DNA from: Micromussa lordhowensis
Lineage: Eukaryota; Cnidaria; Anthozoa; Scleractinia; Lobophylliidae
Length of the DNA stretch: 64,000 nt
Reading direction: 5' to 3'
Assembly: GCA_964020085.1 (NCBI GenBank)
Contig: CAXHUQ010000555.1
Span: forward strand, 124,001-188,000
Position 1 is the stretch's first letter. Each line of letters starts with the position of its first letter. Positions 33,766-45,769 of this stretch are shown here, piece by piece. The translations under genes and the position numbers were made by a program. The notes beneath the pieces are model-generated. The model saw only the letters and a list, made by a program, of their open reading frames with translations. It was not told the DNA's origin and searched no databases.

Positions 33766-33769
33766 TTAA

Positions 33770-34139
33770 ACAAGTTCTTTGATACGGTTATAGCTGATGT
33801 TTTAGTTTGTAAACAAACACAGCTTTGCCTCAATTATGTAATATCTCATGAGTTCTGCTGAAGCTTAGTTGCCATTAAGCGCAATGCATTTTAGCCTTAC
33901 TTTGCGCCGCTAAAAATATTATTTCCAAACATAGAAAAATTCTAAAAATTATACCCGGTATTTGTTTGAAATGTCATCTTTATGGTGAAAATAAAATCAT
34001 AATTTTAGGTGGAGTTTAACTCTATCTAATTTGTATTTGAAAAATGCTAGTAAATCACATTAAAAGCATAGCTAATGCACTTTGTGTTGTGGTATCCAGC
34101 GCTTTGTAGCCAGCCCTCACAATGCCTTATCAGTTGGCA
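33770..34139. other. Intergenic sequence before gap
   Basis: No gene or repeat was recognised. Confidence 0.5.
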
Positions 34140-34339
34140 NNNNNNNNNNNNNNNNNNNNNNNNNNNNNNNNNNNNNNNNNNNNNNNNNNNNNNNNNNNNN
34201 NNNNNNNNNNNNNNNNNNNNNNNNNNNNNNNNNNNNNNNNNNNNNNNNNNNNNNNNNNNNNNNNNNNNNNNNNNNNNNNNNNNNNNNNNNNNNNNNNNNN
34301 NNNNNNNNNNNNNNNNNNNNNNNNNNNNNNNNNNNNNNN
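34140..34339. other. Assembly gap (200 N)
   Basis: A placeholder gap of exactly 200 N. Open frames crossing it are artefacts. Confidence 0.99.
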
Positions 34340-35279
34340 ATAAATAAAAAGATAATGTTAACAATTATTCTATTATTATATTTGTGACGTCAAAATTAAG
34401 TACTTCTAAGTACTGTTTAGCATTTTTCATTGACTGTTTATGTATGAAAAATTAACAAATCGTCATAAAAGACATAACTCCAGTTGAGAAGCACATTCTA
34501 TACCTGATCCTGCAGGGGTCCACTCAGTCGGGACTAAAGAAGTTACCAAGCTTAAGATAATCGACCTAATAATACCCCTTCCTGCATGTCTGAGTCATAT
34601 AACTATTTTAGAATAACGATTAAAAGTCATTTCAGAATCTTCAACAGTTTTTAATGCAGTTTTCAATATTTATACTAGAAAAAATGATATGATATCATGC
34701 GGAAAGCTGTTCATTCCGCGTTTAATGATGATTAAAATATACATGCGCATGGTAATTACTAGAATAGCTTAAGTCCTTCAGTTCTAAGCGTTTAATTGCA
34801 AAATAGTGCATTAATATATATATATATATATATATCCTGGGTCATTTATTATTTTTCTTTTTCACAAATACTTGATAATTTAAACCTTTCAAAATTGACT
34901 CAATAAATTAAGAATAAAAATTGTTGGGTAAAGAAAAGATTCTGGGGCAATCAAGTGTGCAGATTGGTTAGACGGTCGGGTGGACAGTCGAGGGATAGAG
35001 TACGAGATAGGTATTATCATTACTCATGTATAATTTACAGCAAAACAGGTTGAGTTAATAATGATTTTCTTTAGTATTCAATTGAAACCCGTTGAATGAG
35101 TTGTTGGCATTTTCAAAAGCAGAATAATGCTAGCAACAAAACTTATGTATGAGAGGGGATCCTGGAACCCCATTCTTCAAGAGAAGGCTAGAGTAGCCGC
35201 TTTCTACAACCAATGTATTAGAACTTACAATCTTAAATATGTCGCGAGAAGACAGAGACATTGGCAGCACTAAAAAGAC
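34340..35279. other. Intergenic sequence
   Basis: A (TA)n run occupies 34812-34835. No gene was recognised. Weak LINE-like sequence may begin near 35130. Confidence 0.45.
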
Positions 35280-35548
35280 AGCCAGATGGAATATTATACT
35301 CAAGAAATAGAGATTAGCCTGGATTGAGCATGCCGCATGTCGCCTGAAAGAATACTTCGTAAAATGCTTTTTGGGGAACCACGAGGTACAGGGGCAAGGG
35401 TATACAAATGCAGAGATGGTATGACACGCTCTTCAACCTGCTGGTTAATATTATAGACGATGCAGTCCGGCTTGCAAATGATCGAACTAGATGGAAAAAC
35501 ATTGTAACGCCGCTGTGTGGGTTAAAATCTTTCATGACACAACAATAA
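35280..35548 (+). pseudogene. LINE C-terminal fragment
   Basis: Plus-strand frames read MSPERILRKMLFGEPRGT, then after a frameshift RWYDTLFNLL, DDAVRLANDRTRWKNIV and a stop at 35546-35548. This is the C-terminal RM-x-PERI-x2-K-x-L-x-GEP ... A-DR-RW pattern of LINE ORF2. It resembles, but is not identical to, the piece at 24540-24760. Confidence 0.75.
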
Positions 35549-35585
35549 GTAAGTAATGCATTGTTTCTATGAGGTTATACTTTTT

Positions 35586-35612
35586 AGACTTGGCTCTGTA
35601 AGAGCCAAGTCT
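35586..35612. repeat. Perfect 12-bp hairpin
   Basis: AGACTTGGCTCT, loop GTA, AGAGCCAAGTCT. It is preceded by TTTTT and followed by TTTCCCTATCACTATGTGTCCG, which recalls the sequence following the terminal hairpin of the 36652/38550 elements. It may mark the end of a second hairpin-ended family running to the right. The other end was not found. Confidence 0.6.
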
Positions 35613-36183
35613 TTCCCTATCACTATGTGTCCGGCGCACGTTAGTTATATGTTTATTTATTTGCGTGTTTAGTAAACTTTTTGTTTCAAAGTCTACAGTT
35701 TTTAATAGATTCATTTTATATTGCACACGAATCATCCATAGAAAATTCCATATTTGGCTTGTGGTCGGTGTTGCGATATGGTAATTTTTGGCGATTTGCG
35801 ACAATCAACATTTTCTTTAAAAAATGGTCTTGTTTATAGTGAGCATGAAATCAATTCTGGTGTCACAATGGTTTTATTTCTGAATACGGTGTTGGGATAA
35901 GGTGAGCGAGGTGCAAGAAACTATGGTCACAGTCAGCCAATCAGCATTGAGGGCTCGAATTCACAAAAGTACCCCGGTTAGAAAATGTATTTAAATTTAT
36001 AAGCACGTCCTTGCCGATGATTTTAATGTTGATTTAGTTTACAAAATACATTAAGCATTGTATTAAGCAGCATCTGGTTGACAGAAATACATACAAGAAT
36101 ATATTAAGTAATTGTTCGATTAAAAAAATAAATAAACACACAAAAAAGTTGCGATTGTGACACTCGATTAAGGATGTAAATGA
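35613..36183. other. Intergenic sequence
   Basis: No gene was recognised. It may be the body of an element ending in the hairpin at 35586-35612. Confidence 0.35.
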
Positions 36184-36440
36184 GAACGCTAATGAGGAAC
36201 GCCATTCGAAATGCTATTCGGGACGCCATTCAAAACACCATTTGAGACGCCATTCAGGACGCCATTTGGTACACCATTCGTAAAGCCATTCGGAACGCCA
36301 TTGGGATACCATTTGAGACGCCATTTGAGACGCCATTCAGAACGCCATAAGTGACGCCAGTCAAGACGCCATTCGAGACGCTATTTGAGACGGCATTCGT
36401 GAAGCCATTCATGACGCCATTCGGGACGTCATTCGAGACG
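36184..36440. repeat. 12-bp minisatellite
   Basis: About 21 degenerate copies of GACGCCATTCGA in tandem. The GCC(A)TT core is well kept, while the last three positions vary. The length is divisible by three, but stops occur and the array is not near any gene. Confidence 0.92.
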
Positions 36441-36651
36441 CCTAAATGGCGCCATTCATACGTTAAAAATTACAAGCCATTAACCGGGTTACTGTCCTTG
36501 CACAATCTTGTTTTATACTAAACATCAAATGTACTTCCCTGACATATTTACTCTTTTGCATCCATAGTTGTCTTACAACTCCAGTACCCAGTTAAGTTAC
36601 ACTTTCTATATATAAATATTCATCCCATATTAAACACCAAATAATTTGAAT

Positions 36652-36680
36652 TATATGTCTCCCCCTGCGGGAGACATATA
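36652..36680 (-). repeat. Terminal hairpin of copy 2
   Basis: TATATGTCTCCC, loop CCTGC, GGGAGACATATA form a perfect 12-bp stem. Confidence 0.92.
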
Positions 36681-38414
36681 TTGTTTTTCCCTCCGTGTAT
36701 GTCAGTCCGTCCGTGCGTCCGCCAGCCCGTCCGTCCGTGCGTCCGTCCGTTTGTCTGTAACGCTTTGCTTGTCCGAGCCATATCTCCAAGAACTGTTTGT
36801 GCAAAAAATTTGCAAAAATTCCAAAAATAACATACCTACTGAAGTTGTGCAACGAAAAATAAAAATTTAATTTTGCCAAAAATTGTTGAAGTTTTGGTGA
36901 AAAAACCACTTTTTAAAATTGTGTTTTGTCCAGGCCAAATCTCGGTAACTATAAAAGATAGACACCGGAATTTTTTGTAGTACGAGCAAAAACATTTCCC
37001 ATTGTGCAACGTCAGGGTCAAATTTGCAAAATGTCAAATTTTGGTAGATTTTGAACAATTTTTGCAATTTTGATTTCAAAAATGGCTTTATTTCTTATAT
37101 TATCGCTCATGATTTTTTTTTTGCAAATTCAGCGGCGATCCTGTGTGGAAGTCGTTGGAAGCGAGGCATGTAAACAACACTGATATCCTGTATACTGTTT
37201 AAGCCGCTGTACTCAGGGGAATTAAAAGCAGTTCGAGAATATGTGTACCTTAATAATTCTGAGGCTCTGTTATTTGTCGAGCTACTTCCTTTACGAATAG
37301 TTTCGTCTACTGTTTTTTTATTAATGCAATGTTGTGTAGCCATTTATACTTTGTTACCTATTGCCAATGCCTTGCTTGTAATATTGTATTAACGGGATAA
37401 TACATTTGAAATTTTGTTGACTAATTGTTTTGATTGACAGGCCCTGGCATCCCGCTGTGTAGGGGATACCCATTTTTGGCTTTTTATTATATTATATAAT
37501 CGGGATGCACATTTGGAATTTTGTTGACTCTTTGTTATGATTGACAGGTCCTTTGTCTGATTTCTTCTCTTTTAATGATTGCATCCAAAGGACAATGACT
37601 CGGCTTTCATACACTTAAGTTTTCCTGAATTCGTCTTTATCTATGAGCTCTGAACTTTATCGGTAAGAGGTAAGCTTTTGCGTTTTTGATGTATAGTAAT
37701 GTGATATCATAGGACCATGACCCAGCCCTCTAAAAGTAGAAGCGAGGTTCGTACATAATCATCTATACAGTCGTTTATTAGCATGACATACACATATTTG
37801 GCTATCTATTCAACATCAATTAATTAAACATGGATCGTATTCCGCTTCAAGTGATAGTTTAGAAAATATGTCAAAGGACAGTGACTCCGCTTCCTAAAAG
37901 CAAAAGCTATGCTCGTAAACAACACCGCTATATGTATATTCTTTAATTCATCTCAACATTTACTCTCGATACCAATTTCGTTTTAATATCTAAGAATGCA
38001 AATACGATTTAGATATAAGTTTTCTATGTTTTCCAACCTTCATCGCTTAAAAGGTTATCTCGTAACGTTCGTTTTTATTGTCATATATAACGATGCATCA
38101 GAAAAATATAAAGATCATTTTTAAACGCTAACAGGAGAATGCATGAAAAATATGAACAGGGGAGGGAGGGGGCAGGGGGGAGACATATTTGTTTTTGTTT
38201 TAACAAAAACAAAGATAAACGATTATACTCAAAGTGGTTTGCATCTCGAAAAGGTCAGAAACTCGCTCTTTTGGTTAAATGGAGATGTTTGAAATAAACA
38301 TTTAACATACAACGACGTGAACAAAAGCATGATTATGCATGCCAAAATCAGAGATTATCCCGTTCACTGATGTACCCAATTCACTGATGCACCCCATTCA
38401 CTGACGGTCTAGTT
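36652..38414 (-). mobile_element. Hairpin-ended repeat family, copy 2
   Basis: It begins at a hairpin (36652-36680, 12-bp stem TATATGTCTCCC) and ends at ACTGACGGTCTAGT (38400-38413), the exact reverse layout of copy 1. A GTCC-rich microsatellite lies at about 36690-36755. An internal half-hairpin, GGGGGGAGACATAT, lies near 38175. Three versions of the recurring motif GACAATGACCCAGC occur in the distal half. It is non-coding. Confidence 0.85.
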
Positions 38415-38549
38415 CAATTTGATAATAGATTTGAAATTAATATAAACGAAACAGTGTATCTGTCAAGCAATATGAGCTATCGCAATAACATGAAACACAG
38501 TGTTTGCCCATTGTTGTGGTTAGATATCATAAAACGCAACGCTCTTAAT

Positions 38550-38577
38550 TATATGTCTCCCCTGCGGGAGACATATA
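38550..38577 (-). repeat. Terminal hairpin of copy 3
   Basis: TATATGTCTCCC, loop CTGC, GGGAGACATATA form a 12-bp stem with a loop one base shorter than in copy 2. Confidence 0.92.
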
Positions 38578-39743
38578 TTGTTCTTCCCTCCGTGTATGTC
38601 CGTCCGTCCGTATGTCCGTGTGTTACGCTACCCTTGTCGAGACATATCTCCAAGAACCTTTCATAGAAAAAAATTGAAAAAAATTCCATAAATAACATAC
38701 CTACTGAAGTTGTGCAACGAAAAATCAACATTCAATTTTGCCAAAAATTGTTGAAGTTTTGGCCAAAAAAAACACTTTTTGAATTTGTGTTTTGTCCAGG
38801 CCAGATCTCGGTAACTATAAAAGATAGAGACACCGGATTTTTTTGTAGTACGAGCAAAAACCTTCCTATTGTGCAACGTTAGGGTCAAATTTGCAAAATG
38901 TCAAATTTTGGTAGATTTTGAGCAATGTTTGCAATTTTGATTTCAAAAATGGCTTTATTTCTTATATTATCGCTCATGCACTTTTTGCGAATTCAGCGGC
39001 GATCCTGTGTGGAACTCGTTGGAAGCGAGGCATGTAAACGACACTGATATCCTGTATGCTGTTTAAGCCGCTGCACTCAGGGGAATTAAAAGCAGTTTGA
39101 GATTATGTGTACCTTAATAATTCTGAGGCTTTGTTATTTTTCGAGCTGCTTCCTTTATTTCACATCTTCTTCGCTGGTGTCCAAACCACAAATAGCATTT
39201 TATTATTTTTATAGTCTGTGCCGATGTTTTGCCAGGATGTCTTTTCTTTTAGTAGTTATATTGCAATAACGGGATTATGCATTTAAAATTATTTCTTTTA
39301 TTTTCGTTTTAAATGTATAGCATTGCAATGCCATAGGACAATGACCCAGCGTATTAAAAGTAAAAGCTGTACTTGTAAACAAAATAGTTATATGCATATC
39401 TATTTGATTCATCTAGATTTTATTATCTATGTAGTCTATTTCGATACTTTGCTTGAATTTCGTCTCTTTTAATGATTACAACGATGCCATGGGACAGTGA
39501 CCCAGCTATCTAATTATTCAGATTTTTTAAAATAAATGTACTCTTCCCATTCTGAGGCACTGTTCTTCATCAATGGATACTTTCTTCACTAGAACTTTAC
39601 TTTTAAATGTATAATAATGCAATGTCGTAGGACAATGACCCAGCTTACTAAAAAGAAAAGCTGGGCTCGTAAGCAGTACAGCTATGCGTATATTTATAAA
39701 ATCTACCTAGATGTTGATTTGTCACATAGATTTAATAAATTAA

Positions 39744-40319
39744 AGCGTATATATCTCAGAAGTTACTCGAGATGGCAATCTCTTATCATCTAACGATTGT
39801 AACGATGCCAAAGGACAATGACCCAGCTTTTAAATTATTTTGTTAATCGTGGATTTTTTCATTAGATTTAAATATATCATTAACTGTTAGTCAAGGCCAA
39901 TGCTCTGCTTGGATTGCTTGACATTTGATATTGAAGCGATGCCATAGGACAGTGACCCACCTTTCCATTTATCTAATTAACTAGATTTTGTTCTTAACCT
40001 ATGTGCTCTTTCCATTCAATGTCACTGTAAAGCGCATATATCTCAGAAGTTACTCGAGATGGCAATCTCTTATCATCTAACGATTGTAACGATGCCAAAA
40101 GACAGTGACCATGCTATTTAATTATTTTATTAATCGTGGATTTTTTTTCATTAGATTTAAATGTATCATTAATTGTTAGTCAAGGCCAATGCTCTGCTTG
40201 GATTTTTTTTTACATTTGATATTGAAGCGATGCCATAGGACAGTGACCCAGCTTCCATTTATCTAATTAACTAGATTTCGTTCTTAACCTATGTGCTCTT
40301 TCTTTTCAATGTCACTGTT
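39744..40319. repeat. 288-bp tandem duplication inside copy 3
   Basis: Two adjacent units beginning AGCGYATATATCTCAGAAGT are more than 90% alike by eye. Each holds two copies of the GACAATGACCCAGC-type motif. Confidence 0.85.
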
Positions 40320-41050
40320 ATTTTATGGAAGAACAATAATGCGATGTCATAGAACAATGACCAAGCTATCTAAAAGTGTCAATTAGGCTTGTAAGCATAT
40401 ACATATTTACCTAATATTCCTAGGTTTTAATCGTTTACATACATTTAATACGTTTATAAGCATACAACTCAAAAATTACTCGAGATGGCAATTTCCATTT
40501 TGGAATCTTACTATACTTAATTGGTTTTAAATATAAATCTGCTGTACAATCCTACTGCACATTTAAAGATGTATCTTGAAAGCATACATTTTTGGCTATA
40601 TATAACGGTGTACTTAATCAAAAAGCAAGATATTTCAGATAGCAAAAAGAAAGATACTGGGGAATTATGAACCAGGGAGAAGAGGAGAAGGGGGAGACAT
40701 ACATGTTTTTGTTTTAACAAAAACAAAAATTAAGTGGAAACAATTTAAATGGTAAGCATTTTCCAAAGAAAAGGAAATTCACGGAGAATCTTTTTTATGT
40801 AAGTATTTTACATGTATGGAACCGATTAAAAGCATAATTATGCATATCAGAAACACAAACATTCCCATTAACTGTCGCACCCCATTCACTGATGCACCCT
40901 ATTCACTGACGGTCTAGTTACAATCGGCTTGCCTTCGTGCCCGGAACAGCTGATGTAATCTTTGTAAAATGGGGTTTGTTTGTTGCTCTCTCCTATACTT
41001 AACATTCAATACAGTGGACCTTGACCTCTTATATTTGTTTTTAACTTAAG

Positions 41051-41277
41051 TTTAACGGCTACCAAGATAATTGTTAAGAGACGAAATGAGACGAATCGTT
41101 CTCAATTGATGTCTTTTATTTTCGAAACGTCCGTTCGGACCGCAGGACACAGTAAAATGCTGCAAATATATAAAACTGAAACATACCTTAGTAAAAATAT
41201 GAATTTATATATACGAAATATATCACCCGCTTCTTTATAAGGGCAGTTACCCATAATGCCTCTGCGCACCTGTTACA
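41051..41277 (-). repeat. 3' LTR of minus-strand BEL element, internally deleted
   Basis: 227 bp, with both ends matching the 5' LTR (TGTAAC... and ...GTTAAA). About 340 bp between the promoter-proximal part (GATATATTTCG) and AAATTCATATTT is missing. The correct ends and target duplication show that the deletion occurred inside the LTR. Confidence 0.9.
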
Positions 41278-41959
41278 TGGTTCCCTAAAATCACATTTTA
41301 AATAATAACCAAACATGTCAACGTACTTGAATCGTACAAACTTAAGCTAATCCGTCAAAATTTCTACGGCTCAACCGAAAATCTTTACACAGCAACTTAA
41401 GAGCCATTGTCACATCCATATAACATTCCTAATAAAGCATTAACTCGTTTAAGATACGTAACAAGCCATACCCGGAATCAACCCTTATACGTTACATTTT
41501 AAGCATGTGAATTACCGGTTTAACAACTTACACATCATTACATATAATACCGATACACACACATTACACTAATCGTTACACGTAAAGACAATACATGGCA
41601 ACACATACATCATTATTACCACTCGAAACACACTACATTCTATACAATGCAAAAGTCACTATCGGGTAACGGAGAAACGGAGAGAGTGATAGCCAAGCCT
41701 GCACAAAAGGTACTCATGACTGGCACTAGGCCAACGAAATCAGTTCATGAAGCACTGACGGAGAGAAGGAAAAATGCAGGCATATTGACATCACTTTATA
41801 CTGTCGAAATCGGGTTAATAGTAGTTTTACTAGGCTCCTCCTCGGGGATTTCCTAGTCTTCTTCCAGTAAAAGGACTAGTTTGTGTATAGGACGCTCGAG
41901 GATAGTTGGTGTCTTTCTTCTGATTCCCTTTCGATTTAAAGTAGGGTCACCAACTCGCA

Positions 41960-43300
41960 CTTTTAACTCAGTATGAGACCGTCCTTTGATGGCATTAGCT
42001 CTTCAACAATGGCTAGTAACCACTGATGGCGAGGAAGATTTTCGTCTCGGATAATGATGCTGTCTCTTTTTGCTAAATTGCGCATGGGTGAAATCCACCT
42101 TTGCCTTTCCTGCAAGGATTGAATGAATTCTCGCTGCCATCTCAACCAAAACACATTTAACACGTGCTGCATCCGTCTCCATTTATACGCAGGTAGATAT
42201 CCTCCTTCACATAGTTTCCAATGTGGAGGCAAAACTACACTGCTCTTCATCGCAATATATGTGGTTTGGGGTAAGCGGTCGAGGACTCATTGGGTCACTA
42301 AAGTTGTCAACGGTGAGTGGTCTTGAGTTTATTATGTTTGCAGTTTCGTACATAAATGTTCGTAATGATTCATCGTTGAGCTGGGTGCCACATTGTTCCA
42401 AAAGCACCAAGAGTATGGATATCGCTGATCGTATTTGGTGTTCTCAAACTCCTCCCATATGAGACGCTGACGGCACATTTATTTTAAACTCAATGATACG
42501 ATAACCCTTGCCTTGAAGAAACTGAGAAACTTTTGCATTGTCCATTTTCTTTTATTCGTGTTGAAACTCTAACTTATCACCCACTAAGTTCGTCCCTTGG
42601 TAGCATCTTGACTGCCGGATGGGATCAGGCATCGCTATTATCCGTCGAAGGCAGTTTATGAACAAATCAGTGCTTAGCGAGTTGGTCGTTTCTATATGCA
42701 CTGCTCTACTAGACAGGAAAGTAAAGAGTGCACCGTATCGTTTGAGTCCTTTACATCCCTCTTTGATGAGGAATGGCCCAAACAAATCCATTGCGCAGTA
42801 GCAAAACGGCTCTCCAGGCTCACGTAGATCTTTAGGAAATACGGTCATTTTCTGTGTTTGCACACTACTACACCATTTGCGGCAGATTACGCACTTTAAA
42901 ATGTGTGATCGAACAATCTGATTGCAGCCTATAATCCGAAATCCAGACGCTCGAATATGGGTTATTGTCATCCTTCTTCGATGGTGATAGACTTCTTGAT
43001 GACAAAACCTAACAACCAGTTGTGTGATATGGCCTTGCTTCGGAAAAATGATCGGATGCTTTTCTCAATCCGTTGAGGACGATCTATTGAGCCTCCTACA
43101 TACCCTAAGTAGACCATCATTGTCTAAGACTGGATCTAGCTTGTACAAGGGATCCTTTTTTGTAAGCTTGCCTGTGTTCTTCGTAAGGAGCCTTATTTGC
43201 TCACGGAAGGAAGTCGCTTGCACCGCTTCCGCTGAACACAAGTCCATGACATTCAGAGCTTGCTCTGGACTGGATGCTCCTTAATTCTTTCTTGCAGTAT
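41960..43300 (-). pseudogene. Decayed BEL integrase
   Basis: Frames at 43247-43065, 42971-42552, 42410-42207 and 42250-41963 match in order the N-terminal part, the H2C2 zinc-binding region (HILKCVICRKW), the catalytic core (AMDLFGPF, SSRAVHIE) and the C-terminal DUF5641-type domain (FWLRWQREFIQSLQERQRW). The second catalytic aspartate is replaced (CYQGTN where SDxGTN is usual). A TGA interrupts the region of the catalytic glutamate. Confidence 0.88.
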
Positions 43301-43479
43301 TAAAATATATTTCTTACAGTTTACCACTGCTCTCTTGGCTCTACACCAATCAGAAAATCTCTCTAAACGAGTAGCTAAATTTGCCATGGTTCCTTTCGTT
43401 GATGCTGCCAAAACTCGTTTCATCTCAGGATCATTCTCGTTGATTGTAACTAACGGACTGTCCGTGGAAAGGTCTGTTT

Positions 43480-45399
43480 TTTAAATAAACTCTGGCCCTG
43501 CAAACAATGTGGCCGCTTTGACAACTGTGAAGCACTTATCCCTCTCGATGCCACATCGGCTGGATTCACAGCGGGGTCGACGTGTCGCCATTCGCTAGGT
43601 TCTGCGTATTCTCGAATCTGAGCTACACGATTGGCCACATACAGATAAAATGCGTGCGTCATTAGACATATATCCAAGAACTAAATCGCTATCTGGCCAG
43701 AACACTTCAGTAATGTCCTCGTAGTCGAGCTGTCGTCTGACATATTTGGCGATTCAAACGGACAGCACAGCAGCTGTCAATTCCAATCTTGGAATGGTAA
43801 CCGTACATACTTGAGCTACTCTGGCCTTAGCCATTACCAGTGAAAAATTGCCTTGATTTCTGTTTTTTTCACCGTGCGAACGAAAGAAAATTGTCCATAA
43901 TCAATCTTGTCTATAAACAAACTTCCTTCACTTCGCCAAAGTCCTTTGGCTTGTAGCATCGTGGAACTGTCAGTGATTCAAGATTATGAAGATCACTGCG
44001 CCATGTTTCCAAGCGTACTACGATATCTGGCGGCAGTTGTTTATCTCAATCCAGCTGGAGTCTGCATATGTCTTATAAAAGCTGTTTTCCTGTGAGAATG
44101 ACTGGAGACAACAGGCCTAACGGATCGAACCGAGACATAACTGCAGACAATAATCCTCGGCGTGTCAGTGGTCTGTCTTTTATGACTATGAAAAAACTGA
44201 AAGCAGTCGAGCTTGCTTTTCCATTCTAAACCTAGCGCACACTCGATCGAAGTATCTCCACGAAAAAATCTAAAATTTGCATTCCTTCTGCTTATCGTCG
44301 GGAGAAATAGGCTCCAGCACTTCAGCTGAATTTATCGCAAATGTGTGGAGTCTTATTCCGGCTTTTGCACATAACGCTTTGGTGTCAGAGACGAGATCGA
44401 TGGCCTGTTCTACCGATGATGTACTAGCAAGCCCGTCATCTACGTAGAAATTTGATCGGACGAGATTGGCGGCTTGGCTTTCGAATTCTGTTTTACCATC
44501 CTGGGCTGCTTGCTTTAGCCCATAATTTGAACATCCCGGGGAAGAACTCGCTCCGAACAGATGGACAGTGACACAAAATGTCCTGATCTTGAGCGAAGCG
44601 TCTCCTTTAGGCCACTACACGAATTGCAGGTAGTCTATCCTCACTGTAAACTTCAAACTGATAAAAATCTTTTGAATATCACATGTGATGGCTATTTGTT
44701 CCTTTCTAAAGCATAGCAGAACTCCTAACAGATCATTGGTTAGATCCGATCTAGGCAGCAGCATATGATGTAGGCTGATGGATTAAAACCGAGCACTACA
44801 GTAAAAAACGACCATAATTTCATTCCTTTTAGGGTGGAAAACATGGTTTTGAGGAATATACCATATGTTGTGGTCAAAGATCTGATTTTCTTGCTCTTCG
44901 ACTGTCTCTGCAAAGTCTTTTGCAATTATATCCTCCAAAACGATGTGTATTTTGAGAGAACATTTTCGTTGCGGTTGAATTTTTTTATTGAGAAGATTGA
45001 GCCGTTAAAGTGCTTGAACTTGGTTATTTGGAAGTGGTGGCACAGGTTTTTTCAACTGAAGCGGCATAGAGTAATGACTATTATCCATTTGCTTGATTCT
45101 GGATTTCATCATATTTAAGAATAGAATGTCGTTGCACGAGTACTTAAAATTTAAATCTGTGCTGAAAGGTGAGTCTTCCATCTGTATTATATCAGCCGAC
45201 GTAAACAACTCCTTGACTTGTATACAAGGCACAATCCTCACGTTTCCCATCAATCCACGAATGTCTGTTTCAACCGAGACTCGGAAACAAGTACTATTAT
45301 TCTCCTCTTGCTCACAAGGTGTTCCGATTATGCTCCAACCAAGACTAGGTTTCTGTCCAAAAGGACCATCTAGTTGTGAAGATATGATATCCCTAGGAG
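43480..45399 (-). pseudogene. Decayed BEL reverse transcriptase and RNase H
   Basis: The RT active site YVDDGLA is intact at about 44446-44429, and RNase H blocks (LELTAA, and SEWRHVDPAVNPADVASRG near 43600-43540) are recognisable. Stops and frameshifts interrupt the region repeatedly, including one inside the LELTAA helix near 43770. Confidence 0.85.
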
Positions 45400-45769
45400 C
45401 TATGAGCTGCTTGCATTGACGGCATATGAGTAGCGCCATTTTATGAGCAATGCGTTCAAAATATGGCCCCATTTTAGCTGTCTGTTGTGTTGGAATGCTA
45501 GCTCTGTTCGCAGGAATATCTGGCCTTGTGAATGTCGGAGGCAACCTGGTTTTCTGTGTGGAATTGTAGCCACGAACGAAGATATCAGAGATCTTCTCAG
45601 TGCTGACGATCTCATTCTTGGTCGATAGAGTTGACAGTCGTATGGTGGATTTGACTCCGGAAGCGTTCAGTTCTGAGCTGGTACGCTGTGATATAAAGCA
45701 TACGTGGGATTGAACGTTTAAAAAGGCGTAAACTAGACGTTCGTCGGTTCAATTTTTCCCAAAAGGAAT
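45400..45769 (-). pseudogene. Decayed BEL aspartic protease region
   Basis: The residues aligned with the protease active site read NVQS (around 45709-45718), so the catalytic aspartate is replaced by asparagine. The neighbouring sequence (HVCFISQRTSSELNASG) agrees with the other copy. Confidence 0.75.

Larger units (their letters stand above)
38550..40919 (-). mobile_element. Hairpin-ended repeat family, copy 3
   Basis: It has the same layout as copy 2 and lies 135 bp to its right in the same orientation. The first 580 bp are nearly identical to copy 2. The remainder is expanded by an internal array in which GACARTGACCCAGC recurs eight times at 114-182-bp spacing. It also holds a near-exact tandem duplication of about 288 bp (39744-40030 and 40031-40319). 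It ends at ACTGACGGTCTAGTT. It is non-coding. Confidence 0.85.

Noticed and set aside
36184..36440. CRISPR-like array
   Set aside because: Units are 12 bp in direct tandem without spacers, and the genome is eukaryotic.
36646..36909. Ser/Arg-rich frames over 36690-36755 on both strands
   Set aside because: They are translations of the GTCC-type microsatellite inside the hairpin-ended element.
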